64,000 bases of DNA, from NCBI RefSeq assembly GCF_003855095.1, contig NZ_CP033972.1:2108001-2172000 (forward strand), read 5' to 3'. Under the pieces are notes generated by a model that saw only the letters and a list, made by a program, of their open reading frames with translations, had not been told where the DNA came from and searched no databases. Shown in pieces: positions 43,335 to 52,176 of the stretch. The first letter of the stretch is position 1. The number at the start of each line of letters is the position of its first letter. A program made the translations under genes and the position numbers. Origin of the DNA: Gordonia insulae (GTDB lineage Bacteria; Actinomycetota; Actinomycetes; Mycobacteriales; Mycobacteriaceae).

Positions 43335-43991
43335 TCACCCGTGGTAGGCCACCTCGGAAGACCATGACGCCTCGTCCTGGTGTGCGGCATCCCAGATCGC
43401 CTCGGCCACCCGATCGGGAGTGAAGGGACCGTCTTCGCCGAGTGAGCCCTGCACCGTCACTGACACGGCGCGGATGCCCTCCGGCGCGAGAGTCGTGTCG
43501 ATACTACGGACAAGATTCCGGATCCCGGCCTTCTGCACGCCCAGCGACGCTGCACGATTCCACGGCTTGTCCGCCGCCATGCTCCCGGTAACGGTGACGC
43601 GGCCACCCGCCGACATGAACTGCCGCGCGGCCTGCACCGCAGTGAGTAGGCCACCCACACCGAGCGCGACATCCTCGAGCAGTTCCTCGACGGTGAGTTC
43701 GAGCGGATCCTTTTCTCGGAAAGCACTGGGGTTGAAGTGAAGGACGTCAATTCGGTTCCACCACTGCCCCATTGATCGAATTTCTGACGTGGCCGCCGCC
43801 ACGTCCGTGACGTCCAAGACCTCGGCGAGAGTCTGCGCGCCGTGGTCGGCAACCTGGCGATCCAACTCCGCCAACCGGTCCGCATCGGTGCCGAGCAGCC
43901 CGACGTCGTATCCCTTCGCCGCGAATCGCCGAGCGACCGAACCGCTGACGCCCGGACCTGCTCCCACCACGACGATGACCGGTTTGCTCAT
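43335..43991 (-). CDS. Short-chain dehydrogenase/reductase-like protein lacking the catalytic Tyr
   Basis: A 218-residue SDR-fold protein. The nucleotide motif VVGAGPGVSGSVARRF is present and the Ser of the catalytic triad lies in TVTGSMAAD. The YxxxK motif is degenerate: the sequence is SLGVQKAGIRN, with Leu where Tyr should be. So it may not be a normal dehydrogenase. It is divergent from the ABC importer and shares with it a promoter region carrying the cluster's 16-bp motif. ATG 43991 is preferred over a TTG eight codons upstream. Confidence 0.75.
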   Translation of the reverse strand: MSKPVIVVVGAGPGVSGSVARRFAAKGYDVGLLGTDADRLAELDRQVADHGAQTLAEVLDVTDVAAATSEIRSMGQWWNRIDVLHFNPSAFREKDPLELTVEELLEDVALGVGGLLTAVQAARQFMSAGGRVTVTGSMAADKPWNRAASLGVQKAGIRNLVRSIDTTLAPEGIRAVSVTVQGSLGEDGPFTPDRVAEAIWDAAHQDEASWSSEVAYHG

Positions 43992-44028
43992 GGGTTTCGA
44001 GCATAGTCGGACCAAAGATATTCAGCAA

Positions 44029-44044
44029 AATCAGTTTACTTATT
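44029..44044. promoter_or_regulatory. Cluster operator motif, site A
   Basis: AATCAGTTTACTTATT, one of four related 16-bp sites in the 43-64 kb cluster. It lies between the SDR and importer genes. Its AATCAGT end also forms an inverted repeat with ACTGATT at 44056-44062, and a promoter (TTGACA 44043-44048, TACCTT 44067-44072) starts inside the site. Confidence 0.6.
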
Positions 44045-44072
44045 GACATGTATTGACTGATTCGTCTACCTT
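44043..44072 (+). promoter_or_regulatory. Putative promoter of the ABC importer operon
   Basis: TTGACA (44043-44048), 18 bases, TACCTT (44067-44072), about 90 bases upstream of the start at 44164. Confidence 0.45.
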
Positions 44073-44163
44073 TCGTCCATCACCCTTCGGAGTGGTCTGC
44101 ATCACAACGCAGCGAAAATGTGCCGAGGCTCGCGACGAGCCTCGCCGATCAAAGGAAGTCAGT

Positions 44164-45426
44164 ATGCGTTTCGCGTCATCCCGCTCGCGTCGCCGCTATG
44201 CGACAGCGTGCCTCGGCGCCGTGGTCGTCATCGCCGGCGCCACGGCATGTACCGAGGATTCTTCCAGTGAGGGCGGCTCATCGTCGGCAGCCGCCGAGAG
44301 CGCGGTCGCGGCTGCACCCAGCGGTACATTTGCCGGCAATCAGGCCAGCGGGACACCGGTCAAGGTGGGGCTGATCAACCCCGAAGGCGGCCCGGCGATC
44401 TCGTTGCCCGAGGATCGAGAAACGGCCGAGGCCGTGGTCAAGTACGCCAACGAGAATCTCGCAGGCATCGGCGGTCGACCGATCGAACTTGTGGAATGCA
44501 AATCCAAGGAAGACCCGGCGTCTGCAACTGCGTGCGCAAACCAGATGGTCGAGGCGGGTGTGGTGGGCGTCGTGGTGACCAACACCGCCCAAGGCGACGT
44601 GATGGTACCCATCCTCACCGGCGCCAAGATCCCCTACACCTCGTACCAGGGCGCAGGACAGACCGAGCTGACGGCTCCGGATTACTCCTACTCATGGACA
44701 GGCGGCTTTCCCGCGGTTCTGAGCGGGATGGCCAAGTACACGGCGGGTAGCGGCATGAAGGACGTGACGCTCTACGTAACCGACTCCGCAGCCGCCATCA
44801 ACGGCGCGAAGGCCATGGGTGTTCCGGCATTCCAGGCGGCCGGCATCAACTTGAACGTCGTTGCCATCCCCCTCGGGAATCCTGATGCCTCACCGCAGGT
44901 GTCCGCCGGCCTCAAGAACAACCCGCAGGCCGTGGGCATCGTCGGCGATCCGACGATGTGCACCTCCGTGCTCAAGGCTCTCGGCACCGTCGGCACGGAC
45001 GCGGAGAAGATGGTGATCGGACCATGCCTCGATCCGAGCGTCATGGAGGCCGCCAGCGCAGAGCTGAACGGCTCCAAGGTGTTCAACACCGCCTTCGGCT
45101 CCGGAACCGATCCGGAATCGTTGACTTATCAGGCGATCATGGCCAAGTACGCACCCTCGGTCTCACCCGACGGAACCGCGGTGACCGCTTACCAGTCGAT
45201 GCTCGGCTTCGTCCGCACCGCCGGAACTGTCAAGGGTGACGTCACTGCAGCGTCGGTGAACAGTGCCATCCGTGCCGCCGCGAATGTTCCACTGCCGGTC
45301 GGCGATGGGCTGGCGATGAGCTGCAACGGCAAGGCCGTCCCCGGCCTGCCCATGGCATGTAGCGCAGGCGCCCTGGTGGGCACCGTCGACAACGGCCAGA
45401 TCACCGACGTCAAGCAGCTGAACTGA
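44164..45426 (+). CDS. ABC importer substrate-binding lipoprotein (LivK/periplasmic-binding type 1)
   Basis: A 420-residue secreted binding protein. A basic signal start (MRFASSRSRRRYA) and hydrophobic core end at a lipobox-like AGATAC, so it is probably lipid-anchored. After a Ser/Ala-rich linker the mature fold begins TPVKVGLINPEGGPAISL, with type I binding-fold segments such as GVVVTNTAQGDVMVPILTGA and KYAPSVSPDGTAVTAYQSML. The family binds branched amino acids, urea, aromatic or other organic acids. ATG 44164 has AAAGGAAG upstream. It is followed by a hairpin, then the fused permease-ATPase. Confidence 0.88.
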   Translation: MRFASSRSRRRYATACLGAVVVIAGATACTEDSSSEGGSSSAAAESAVAAAPSGTFAGNQASGTPVKVGLINPEGGPAISLPEDRETAEAVVKYANENLAGIGGRPIELVECKSKEDPASATACANQMVEAGVVGVVVTNTAQGDVMVPILTGAKIPYTSYQGAGQTELTAPDYSYSWTGGFPAVLSGMAKYTAGSGMKDVTLYVTDSAAAINGAKAMGVPAFQAAGINLNVVAIPLGNPDASPQVSAGLKNNPQAVGIVGDPTMCTSVLKALGTVGTDAEKMVIGPCLDPSVMEAASAELNGSKVFNTAFGSGTDPESLTYQAIMAKYAPSVSPDGTAVTAYQSMLGFVRTAGTVKGDVTAASVNSAIRAAANVPLPVGDGLAMSCNGKAVPGLPMACSAGALVGTVDNGQITDVKQLN

Positions 45427-45432
45427 CGTCGG

Positions 45433-45476
45433 GGCCCGGTTCCGTTGGATAACGCCTGAGCCAACGGAATCGGGCC
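45433..45476 (+). terminator. Intercistronic hairpin after the binding-protein gene
   Basis: Arms 45433-45448 and 45461-45476 pair at 15 of 16 positions around a 12-base loop. Placed 7 bases after the stop and 43 bases before the next start, it is either a partial terminator or an mRNA stabiliser giving extra binding protein. Confidence 0.65.
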
Positions 45477-45518
45477 AACCGCCCCGGCCCCATTCGTCTA
45501 GCAGAGAGCAACCTTCGC

Positions 45519-48290
45519 GTGTCTGACCATCTCGCCTTCCTGATCCTCGGCCTCGGTGCCGGTGCGGTGTTCGCTGCGCTGGGTATGTCCCTGGTGGTGA
45601 CCTTCCGAAGTTCTGGGGTCGTCAATTTCGCCACGGGTGCGCTCGCTCTCTATATCGCCTACACATTCGCCTTCTTACGCAAGGGGGAACTCCTTGTCCC
45701 CATTCCCGGTTTCCCGCAGACCATCACGCTCTCGTCCCAGCCGCTGACGTTTGTCTCCGCCGCGGCCATTTCCCTGGTGATCGCAGCTGCCGTCGGTCTC
45801 ATCCTCTATCTACTGGTCTTTCGTTGGTTGCGCACGTCGTCACCAGTGGCCAAGGCTGTCGCGAGCATCGGAGTGATGCTCGTCGTGCAGCTCGTACTCG
45901 CCATGCGGGTCGGTACCAGTCCGGTCTCGGTCGAACCCATTCTGTCGCAGGAGATCTACACGGTCTCCGGTGTCCGCATCCCGGCCGACCGGGTCTGGTT
46001 CGCGCTCATCATCATCGTGCTCGCGCTCGCCCTGGGCGCGCTGATCAAATACACGCGGTTCGGGCTGGCCACCCGGGCGGTCGCCGAAACCGAACGTGGA
46101 GCGATTGTCTCGGGCCTCTCGCCGAATCGTGTCGCGGCCATCAACTGGGCTCTGAGCGTCGTCGTCGCCGGCGTCAGTGGCATCCTGATCGCGCCGATCG
46201 TTCCGTTGGTGCCGCTGTCATACACACTGTTCATCGTCCCAGCGCTCGCCGCTGCAATGGTCGGCGGCTTCACGAAGGTTGGGCCGACCGTCGCGGCGGG
46301 ACTGATCATCGGCATGGTCCAGGGTGAGCTGATCTACCTGCAGAACACCATCGACTGGTTCCCGGCAGGCGGCGTCGCGGAGCTGACCACGCTCGTGCTG
46401 ATCCTGGTGTTGCTCGTCGTCCGACGCAATCAACTCCCTCAGCGCGGGACCCTCTCCTCCTTGTCGCTGGGACGTGCACCACGGCCGCGGAACCTTGTGA
46501 CGCCAACGATAATTGCAGTCACGATCGGGCTCGTCGCGTTGTTCGCCACGAGTGGAGGCACTCGCGGCGCGGTCATCACCACCATCGTGCTGGCGATCAT
46601 CGGACTCTCCCAGGTGGTGGTGACCGGATTCGCCGGCCAGGTGTCTCTCGCACAGTTGACCCTCGCGGGCACCTCGGCCTTCGTCGTGAGTCGCCTGACC
46701 ACGGTCCTCGGCGTGCCGTTTCCGTTCGCTCCGATACTCGCGGCGCTCGTCGCCACCGTCATCGGAGTCGTGATCGGCCTACCCGCACTCCGACTCCGCG
46801 GGCTGCCCGTTGCGGTGCTCACCCTGGCCATGGCGGTCACGTTGGAGGCCTTCTGGTTCCGAAACACCGACTTCAACGGTGGTGCCGCGGGTGCCCCGGT
46901 GGAGAACCCCACCATGTTCGGTCTGGACTTCGGCATCGGCAGCGGCGACTCGTATCCCCGCATCACCTTCGGAATCCTCTGCCTCGTGGTGGCCGTATTC
47001 GTCGGCCTTGGCGTCGCGTTCCTGCGCCGTAGCAGGCTCGGCGCGTCGATGCTCGCCGTGCGCGCCAACGAGCGGTCTGCCGCGGCATCCGGCATCGCGG
47101 TGAACCGGGTCAAGATCATCGCATTCGCGATCGGTTCGTTCATCGCCGGCCTCGGCGGCGCCCTGATGGCCTATCAACAGAATGTCGCGTCGGCGGCCAG
47201 CTATTCTGCGCTGGCCGGAATCGCCCTGTTCGCAACCGCGTACCTGGCCGGCATCAGTTCAATCGGTGGCGGGGTTCTCTCCGGCGTCATCGGGGTGGGT
47301 GGCATCTTGTACTTTGCGCTCGACAAGTGGGTCAACCTCGGCGACTACTTCGCGGTCATCACCGGTGTGCTCCTGATCGTGTCCGTCATCGTGAACCCGG
47401 ACGGCATCGTCGGCCCCGTCCACGCGCTGATCACCCGAATTCGCCACCGCCCCAACGGATCGGTCGATCTGGACCTCTCTGTCGACCCGACCTCGATATC
47501 CGAAGCTCCCGCTCTCGGCACCGAGGTGCTGTCCGCCGAGGCCGTCGGGATGCGTTATGGCGGCGTGATCGCCCTCGAAGACGTGAGCTTCTCAGTCCGC
47601 TCAGGCGAGATCCTGGGTCTGATCGGACCGAACGGGGCGGGCAAGACAACCCTCATCGACGCGCTCAGCGGGTTTGCCAACTCGACTGGATCGGTGGTTC
47701 TCGACGGCGAGCGTCTCGACGGACTGGCACCACACGAACGCAGCCGGCGCGGACTCGGACGCACCTTCCAGGGCATCGAACTCTACGACGACCTGACCGT
47801 GCGGGAGAACGTGCTCGTCGGCACCGAAGCCGCCAAGCATCGCGGCGAGGACGACCCGGATCTCGAGCGGCTGTTCGAAATCCTGCATTTGACCCCGGTC
47901 GCCGACCGGATGGTCGCCGAACTGTCCCAGGGACAACGACAGTTGGTGTCGATCGCTCGCGCGCTGGCCGGACGACCCAAGGCATTGATGCTCGACGAGC
48001 CCGCCGCCGGCCTCGACAGTTCGGAGAGCATGTGGCTCGGGCAGCGCCTGCGCGCAGTCCGAGGCGCCGGGACGACAGTGGTCATGGTCGATCACGACAT
48101 GGGATTGGTGCTCGACCTGTGTGACCGCATCGTCGTCCTCGACCTCGGGCGTGTGATCGCCATCGGCACTCCCGACGAGATCAAGCAGAACCCCGAGGTC
48201 ATCCGCGCATACCTCGGCAGCAGCGCACCCCCGGAGGAGGCCGCGTTGGAAGAACCCGCCCTCGCCCAGGCCCAGGAGGTCACCGCGTGA
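45519..48290 (+). CDS. Fused Liv-type permease-permease-ATPase (LivH-LivM-LivG)
   Basis: A single 923-residue chain joins three importer parts. LivH-like helices span about residues 1-310 (FRSSGVVNFATGALALYIAY), LivM-like helices about 325-640 (GFAGQVSLAQLTLAGTSAFV; FLRRSRLGASMLAVRANERS). The ATPase spans about 667-905, with Walker A GPNGAGKTT near 703, signature LSQGQRQ near 801, and Walker B LMLDEPAAGLD near 822. The frame is uninterrupted and each part is complete, so it looks like a true fusion. GTG start; the stop overlaps livF by 4 bp. Substrate: unknown organic acid or amino acid. Confidence 0.9.
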   Translation: MSDHLAFLILGLGAGAVFAALGMSLVVTFRSSGVVNFATGALALYIAYTFAFLRKGELLVPIPGFPQTITLSSQPLTFVSAAAISLVIAAAVGLILYLLVFRWLRTSSPVAKAVASIGVMLVVQLVLAMRVGTSPVSVEPILSQEIYTVSGVRIPADRVWFALIIIVLALALGALIKYTRFGLATRAVAETERGAIVSGLSPNRVAAINWALSVVVAGVSGILIAPIVPLVPLSYTLFIVPALAAAMVGGFTKVGPTVAAGLIIGMVQGELIYLQNTIDWFPAGGVAELTTLVLILVLLVVRRNQLPQRGTLSSLSLGRAPRPRNLVTPTIIAVTIGLVALFATSGGTRGAVITTIVLAIIGLSQVVVTGFAGQVSLAQLTLAGTSAFVVSRLTTVLGVPFPFAPILAALVATVIGVVIGLPALRLRGLPVAVLTLAMAVTLEAFWFRNTDFNGGAAGAPVENPTMFGLDFGIGSGDSYPRITFGILCLVVAVFVGLGVAFLRRSRLGASMLAVRANERSAAASGIAVNRVKIIAFAIGSFIAGLGGALMAYQQNVASAASYSALAGIALFATAYLAGISSIGGGVLSGVIGVGGILYFALDKWVNLGDYFAVITGVLLIVSVIVNPDGIVGPVHALITRIRHRPNGSVDLDLSVDPTSISEAPALGTEVLSAEAVGMRYGGVIALEDVSFSVRSGEILGLIGPNGAGKTTLIDALSGFANSTGSVVLDGERLDGLAPHERSRRGLGRTFQGIELYDDLTVRENVLVGTEAAKHRGEDDPDLERLFEILHLTPVADRMVAELSQGQRQLVSIARALAGRPKALMLDEPAAGLDSSESMWLGQRLRAVRGAGTTVVMVDHDMGLVLDLCDRIVVLDLGRVIAIGTPDEIKQNPEVIRAYLGSSAPPEEAALEEPALAQAQEVTA

Positions 48291-49018
48291 ACACCACATC
48301 AAAGACCCCAGTGCTGTCATGTTCAGGACTGTCCGCGGGCTATGCGGGCGCACCGGTCATCCGAGACGTCGACCTGAGTGTTCACCGCGGCGAGATCCTC
48401 GCCTTGCTCGGCCCCAACGGTGCAGGCAAGACCACTACCCTGCTGGCGCTGGCCGGCTTGATCAACCGGGCGGACGGGTCGATCACCCTGGACGGCAACA
48501 CATTACGGTCGGAGCACTCTCGCCAGGCCGCCGGTCACGGGCTCGTCCTGGTGCCCGACGATCGTGCGCTGTTCACCACCCTCACCACTTACGAGAACCT
48601 GAAACTCGCCGGCCGCAAGAAGGCAAAGATCGACGGGGTGTTCGATCTGTTCCCTCGTCTGCGCGAACGGACCTCGGTAGCCGCCGGCTCGCTGTCGGGC
48701 GGCGAACAGCAGATGCTCGCCATCGGGCGCGCGCTGGTCCAGGACCCCACGGTGCTGCTCATCGACGAACTCAGCATGGGTCTGGCGCCGGTCATCGTCG
48801 AACAACTCCTGCCGGTGATCCGTCAGGTCGCCGACGACACCGGAACAGCGGTGATTCTCGTGGAGCAGCATGTCCGACTCGCCCTGCAGGCCGCCGACCG
48901 CGCCGTTGTGCTCGCCCACGGCGCCGAGGTCCTCTCCGGCGATGCCAAGGAGCTGCTGACGCATCCGGAGCGGATCGAGGCGGCCTATCTCGGCGGCGAC
49001 AGGGTTGCCGCCGAGTAG
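48287..49018 (+). CDS. livF: ABC importer ATP-binding protein (LivF-like)
   Basis: A 243-residue ATPase: Walker A GPNGAGKTTTLLAL, signature LSGGEQQMLAIGRAL, Walker B VLLIDELSMGLAP (Glu-Leu in place of the commoner Glu-Pro, typical of LivF) and switch His in LVEQHVRLALQ. It supplies the second ATPase for the fused LivHMG protein, whose own ATPase is the other half of the pair. It starts inside the fusion stop codon and is convergent with an enoyl-CoA hydratase gene (7-bp gap). Confidence 0.9.
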   Translation: MNTTSKTPVLSCSGLSAGYAGAPVIRDVDLSVHRGEILALLGPNGAGKTTTLLALAGLINRADGSITLDGNTLRSEHSRQAAGHGLVLVPDDRALFTTLTTYENLKLAGRKKAKIDGVFDLFPRLRERTSVAAGSLSGGEQQMLAIGRALVQDPTVLLIDELSMGLAPVIVEQLLPVIRQVADDTGTAVILVEQHVRLALQAADRAVVLAHGAEVLSGDAKELLTHPERIEAAYLGGDRVAAE

Positions 49019-49025
49019 GACCCGG

Positions 49026-49802
49026 CTACGTCTGATCCGGCTTCTGCGTTCGCGTGGAGAACCGACGACGGATCTCCGCGCCGTTCGGCCGCCAGGTCGC
49101 CGCTGCCTCGGCCTCGAGACCGAGGGCGTGCGCAGTCGAGCTTCCGGCGCCGTCGTTGAGTAACCGGAGCAGTCGACGTGTCGCCTCGGGGTGAGCGGCC
49201 GCGATGGATTCTGCGATCTCAAGGGTTCGCGCCATGAGCCGATCGGCCGGCACGACTTCATTGGCGAGCCCGATACGCAACGCCGTCTGCGCGTCGATGG
49301 GGTTCCCGGTGAGCATGATCTGGGTGGCCATCGGCAGTCCGACAATTCGCGGCAGCATCGCACTGCCGCCCCATCCATCGATCAGACCGATCGACGTGTG
49401 CGTGTCGGCGAACACGGCCTCCTCGGAGGCGATGATGAACGAACAGCTGACCGCGAGCTCGAGCCCACCGGTGAAGCATGGACCGTTGACAGCTGCGATC
49501 ACCGGCTTCGACAGCGATCGCATCACCTGTGTAGGTGTCGCACCTTCCGGGGCCGTCGCAGGCCCGGTCAACGCCTCCGACAGATCCACGCCTGAAGAGA
49601 ATGCACTTCCCGCGCCCGTGACGACAATGACCCGCACATCGTCGTCGGCTTCAGCGGTGGCGAACTCCTTCCTGAGTGCACGGCGCAAGGCCCTGTCGAG
49701 TGCGTTGCGTCGGGCAGGGCGGTTCAACGTCAGGACGGTGACGCCGCCGCGACGATCCACGAACAACGACTGCCCGCCGTCGGTCTCTGCTTCGGTAGTC
49801 AT
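49026..49802 (-). CDS. Enoyl-CoA hydratase/isomerase
   Basis: A 258-residue crotonase: LTLNRPARRNALDRALRRAL, FSSGVDLSEAL oxyanion region, and FTGGLELAVSCSFIIASEEA with the first catalytic Glu kept. The second acid position reads FADTHTSIGL, with no Glu, as in several mycobacterial Ech paralogues. It is probably co-transcribed downstream of the acyl-CoA ligase. ATG 49802 has GGAAGG six bases upstream. Confidence 0.85.
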   Translation of the reverse strand: MTTEAETDGGQSLFVDRRGGVTVLTLNRPARRNALDRALRRALRKEFATAEADDDVRVIVVTGAGSAFSSGVDLSEALTGPATAPEGATPTQVMRSLSKPVIAAVNGPCFTGGLELAVSCSFIIASEEAVFADTHTSIGLIDGWGGSAMLPRIVGLPMATQIMLTGNPIDAQTALRIGLANEVVPADRLMARTLEIAESIAAAHPEATRRLLRLLNDGAGSSTAHALGLEAEAAATWRPNGAEIRRRFSTRTQKPDQT

Positions 49803-49841
49803 GCTTGCCTTCCGCCATTACACCTCCGGACGCACCGGCTT

Positions 49842-51335
49842 TCAGCTCACCGGCAGCTTACGGCGGAGGATCTTTCCACTGGGCAGCCGCGGAAACTCGT
49901 CGAGGAAAGTCCACCCGCGGGGAACCTTGAAGCCCGCGAGGTGCTCGCGTGCGTATGTGGCGAGCGTTTCCTCGAGATCCGGTCCGGGAAGTGTCTCGTC
50001 GCTGGGCAATACGAACGCGTGCACGCGCTGGCCGAACTCGTCGTCGGCCAGGCCGATGACGGCGACGTCGGCAACTGCCGGGTGCAGGATGAGTACGTCC
50101 TCGATCTCGCGTGGATAGACGTTGACGCCACCGGACAGGATCAGATCGGTTCGCCGGTCGGACAGGTACAGATAGCCGTCGGCGTCGACATGACCGAGAT
50201 CTCCGAGGGTGTTCCAGCCACGGTCATTCCACGCACCAGCGGTCTTGTCGGGATCACCGTGGTATTCGAACCGGCGGACGTCACCGAACCAGACCTGCCC
50301 GACCTCGCCGACCGGCAGTTCGTTTCCGTCGTCGTCGCAGATGTGCACAACTCCGAGCAGAGCCTTTCCGACCGTACCGGGCCGTTCGAGCCAGGCCTTC
50401 GAGTCGACCATGAAGAATCCGGTTCCCTCACTGCCTGCGTAGAACTCGACGAGAATCGGCCCGAGCCAATCGATCATCTGCCGTTTGATCTCGACGGGAC
50501 ATGGCGCACCGGCGTGGATCATGATGCGCAGCGAGCCGACGTCGTGGGATCGGCGCACCTCGTCGGGGAGCTTGAGCAGCCGAACGAACATGGTGGGTAC
50601 GAATTGTGCTGCGGTCACACCATACTGCTCGATCAGGGCGAGCGAGCGTTCCGCATCGTACCGCTCCATCACGACTGCTGTACCGCCGTTGCGGATGGCC
50701 CCCATGGACCACCCCAACGGCGCCGCATGATAGAGCGGACCCGGGCTGAGGTATATGGTGTCGCGGCCGAGACCGAATGCGGTACCCATCATGTGGTCGA
50801 TCGCGTATCCGGTTCCGAACGCATCACCGGTCAACTCGGGGAGTATCCCCTTGGGACGGCCCGTGGTGCCGGAGCTGTAGAACATGTAGCAGCCCTCCAG
50901 CTCATGCGCGATCGGGATGTCCGGAGCCACGGATGCCAGTTCCTCGAGATCCTCACCGACGGTCAGCCTGGTCACCTCGCGCGAAGCCGATCGCGCGCAT
51001 TCATCGGCGAGCGCTGCGAGTTCGGACGATGAGATGAGCACCGTCGCCTCGCAGTTGTCGACGATGTATGCCGCCTCGGCGACGGTGAGATGCCAGTTGA
51101 CCGGGGTGTAGAAGAGCCCTGAGCGTTGCGCAGCCCACGCCACCGGAAAAACGTCCAGACGATTCTCCATCAGGATCGCGATGTGGTCCCCCGGCCGCAA
51201 TCCGAGGTCGGTCAACACGTGCGCGATCCGGTTCGACGCGCGCTCGAGTTCCGCATAGCTGATCGACTGGCCCGATTCACCCATGATCACAGCAGGTTTG
51301 CTTCCGAGCTCGGCAGCGAGCGCGGTGAGGTGCAT
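49842..51335 (-). CDS. Acyl-CoA synthetase (AMP-forming ligase)
   Basis: A 497-residue ANL-superfamily ligase that activates a carboxylic acid with ATP and CoA. The P-loop MFYSSGTTGRPKG is near 150-162, VEFYAGSEGTGFF is the A5 motif, TLGDLGHVDADGYLYLSDR and RTDLILSGGVNVYPREIED are A7-A8 (about 390-411), and the acylation Lys is in LPSGKILRR near 485. ATG 51335 is used: GGAGGA lies six bases upstream, and the in-frame extension to 51491 is unlike the family. It probably activates the acid imported by the Liv system. Confidence 0.88.
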   Translation of the reverse strand: MHLTALAAELGSKPAVIMGESGQSISYAELERASNRIAHVLTDLGLRPGDHIAILMENRLDVFPVAWAAQRSGLFYTPVNWHLTVAEAAYIVDNCEATVLISSSELAALADECARSASREVTRLTVGEDLEELASVAPDIPIAHELEGCYMFYSSGTTGRPKGILPELTGDAFGTGYAIDHMMGTAFGLGRDTIYLSPGPLYHAAPLGWSMGAIRNGGTAVVMERYDAERSLALIEQYGVTAAQFVPTMFVRLLKLPDEVRRSHDVGSLRIMIHAGAPCPVEIKRQMIDWLGPILVEFYAGSEGTGFFMVDSKAWLERPGTVGKALLGVVHICDDDGNELPVGEVGQVWFGDVRRFEYHGDPDKTAGAWNDRGWNTLGDLGHVDADGYLYLSDRRTDLILSGGVNVYPREIEDVLILHPAVADVAVIGLADDEFGQRVHAFVLPSDETLPGPDLEETLATYAREHLAGFKVPRGWTFLDEFPRLPSGKILRRKLPVS

Positions 51336-51402
51336 CAGTGTTCCTCCGTGATTGTCAACGTCACCCGATTGTGCGATATCGGTGAGCGGATTCCACCATC
51401 GA

Positions 51403-52173
51403 TCATCTGGCGAACTCAGGTCGGCGTTTCGCCAGAAACGCCCCGACCCCTTCTCTCGCGTCGGGATCACCGGCAGTGGTGCGAATGGCAAGCGCCTCCC
51501 GACGCAACGCGCTCTCGGGAGCCGCGTCCGCGGTCGCCCGCAAGAGCTGCTTGGTGGCGGCCTGTCCCCCGGCCGGGCCGGCGAGGACCTGATCGACGAT
51601 CTTCTCGGCTACCCGATCGAGATCACCATCCGGAGCCACCCGGGCGACCAGGCCCGTCGCCAGTGCCTCGTTGGCGCTGATCGCATCGTTGAGAAGGGCC
51701 AGCCGCAGCGAGCGATGCAGACCCAGCGAGTGCACGAGCAGGCTGGTCCCACCATCGACGTTGAGCCCGACCTTCGTATAGCCCAGACTGAATGTCGCCG
51801 TCTGGGCCGCGATGATGATGTCCGCCGCGGCGGCGAGCGGAAAGCCCGCCCCGGCAGCAGGACCCTGCACCACCGAGACCACCACGGCGTCGGCGCGGAC
51901 GAGTTCGCTCACCACACGATGCAAGGAGTCGGCGAGGTCGTCGATGTAGTTGGACATGTCCGCAGCCGAGGCGAATGCCGCCAGATCCCCGCCGACGGAG
52001 AAGAAGCGTCCCTGCGCGCTGAGCACGATCACTCGCGCCGAGTCAGCCGATGCCCGCCGCACCGCGGCAAACAGTTCCTCGACCATATCGGAGTGGACCG
52101 GGTTCCCCCGGTCACCATCGGTCAATGTGATGCGCGCACAACCTGACTCGAAGCGGTAGCTGACGAAGCTCAC
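51403..52173 (-). CDS. Crotonase-fold enoyl-CoA isomerase-like protein
   Basis: A 256-residue crotonase. The oxyanion segment GRFFSVGGDLAAF is present, but the first acid position is not Glu (GAGFPLAAAADIII). The later motif VGLNVDGGTSLLV carries an Asp where PaaG- and ECI-type isomerases have theirs (GL-x-x-D). This suggests double-bond shifting rather than hydration. The C-terminus AKRRPEFAR is typical. It lies 3 bp from the luciferase-like gene upstream, in the same operon. Confidence 0.8.
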   Translation of the reverse strand: MSFVSYRFESGCARITLTDGDRGNPVHSDMVEELFAAVRRASADSARVIVLSAQGRFFSVGGDLAAFASAADMSNYIDDLADSLHRVVSELVRADAVVVSVVQGPAAGAGFPLAAAADIIIAAQTATFSLGYTKVGLNVDGGTSLLVHSLGLHRSLRLALLNDAISANEALATGLVARVAPDGDLDRVAEKIVDQVLAGPAGGQAATKQLLRATADAAPESALRREALAIRTTAGDPDAREGVGAFLAKRRPEFAR

Positions 52174-52176
52174 GTA

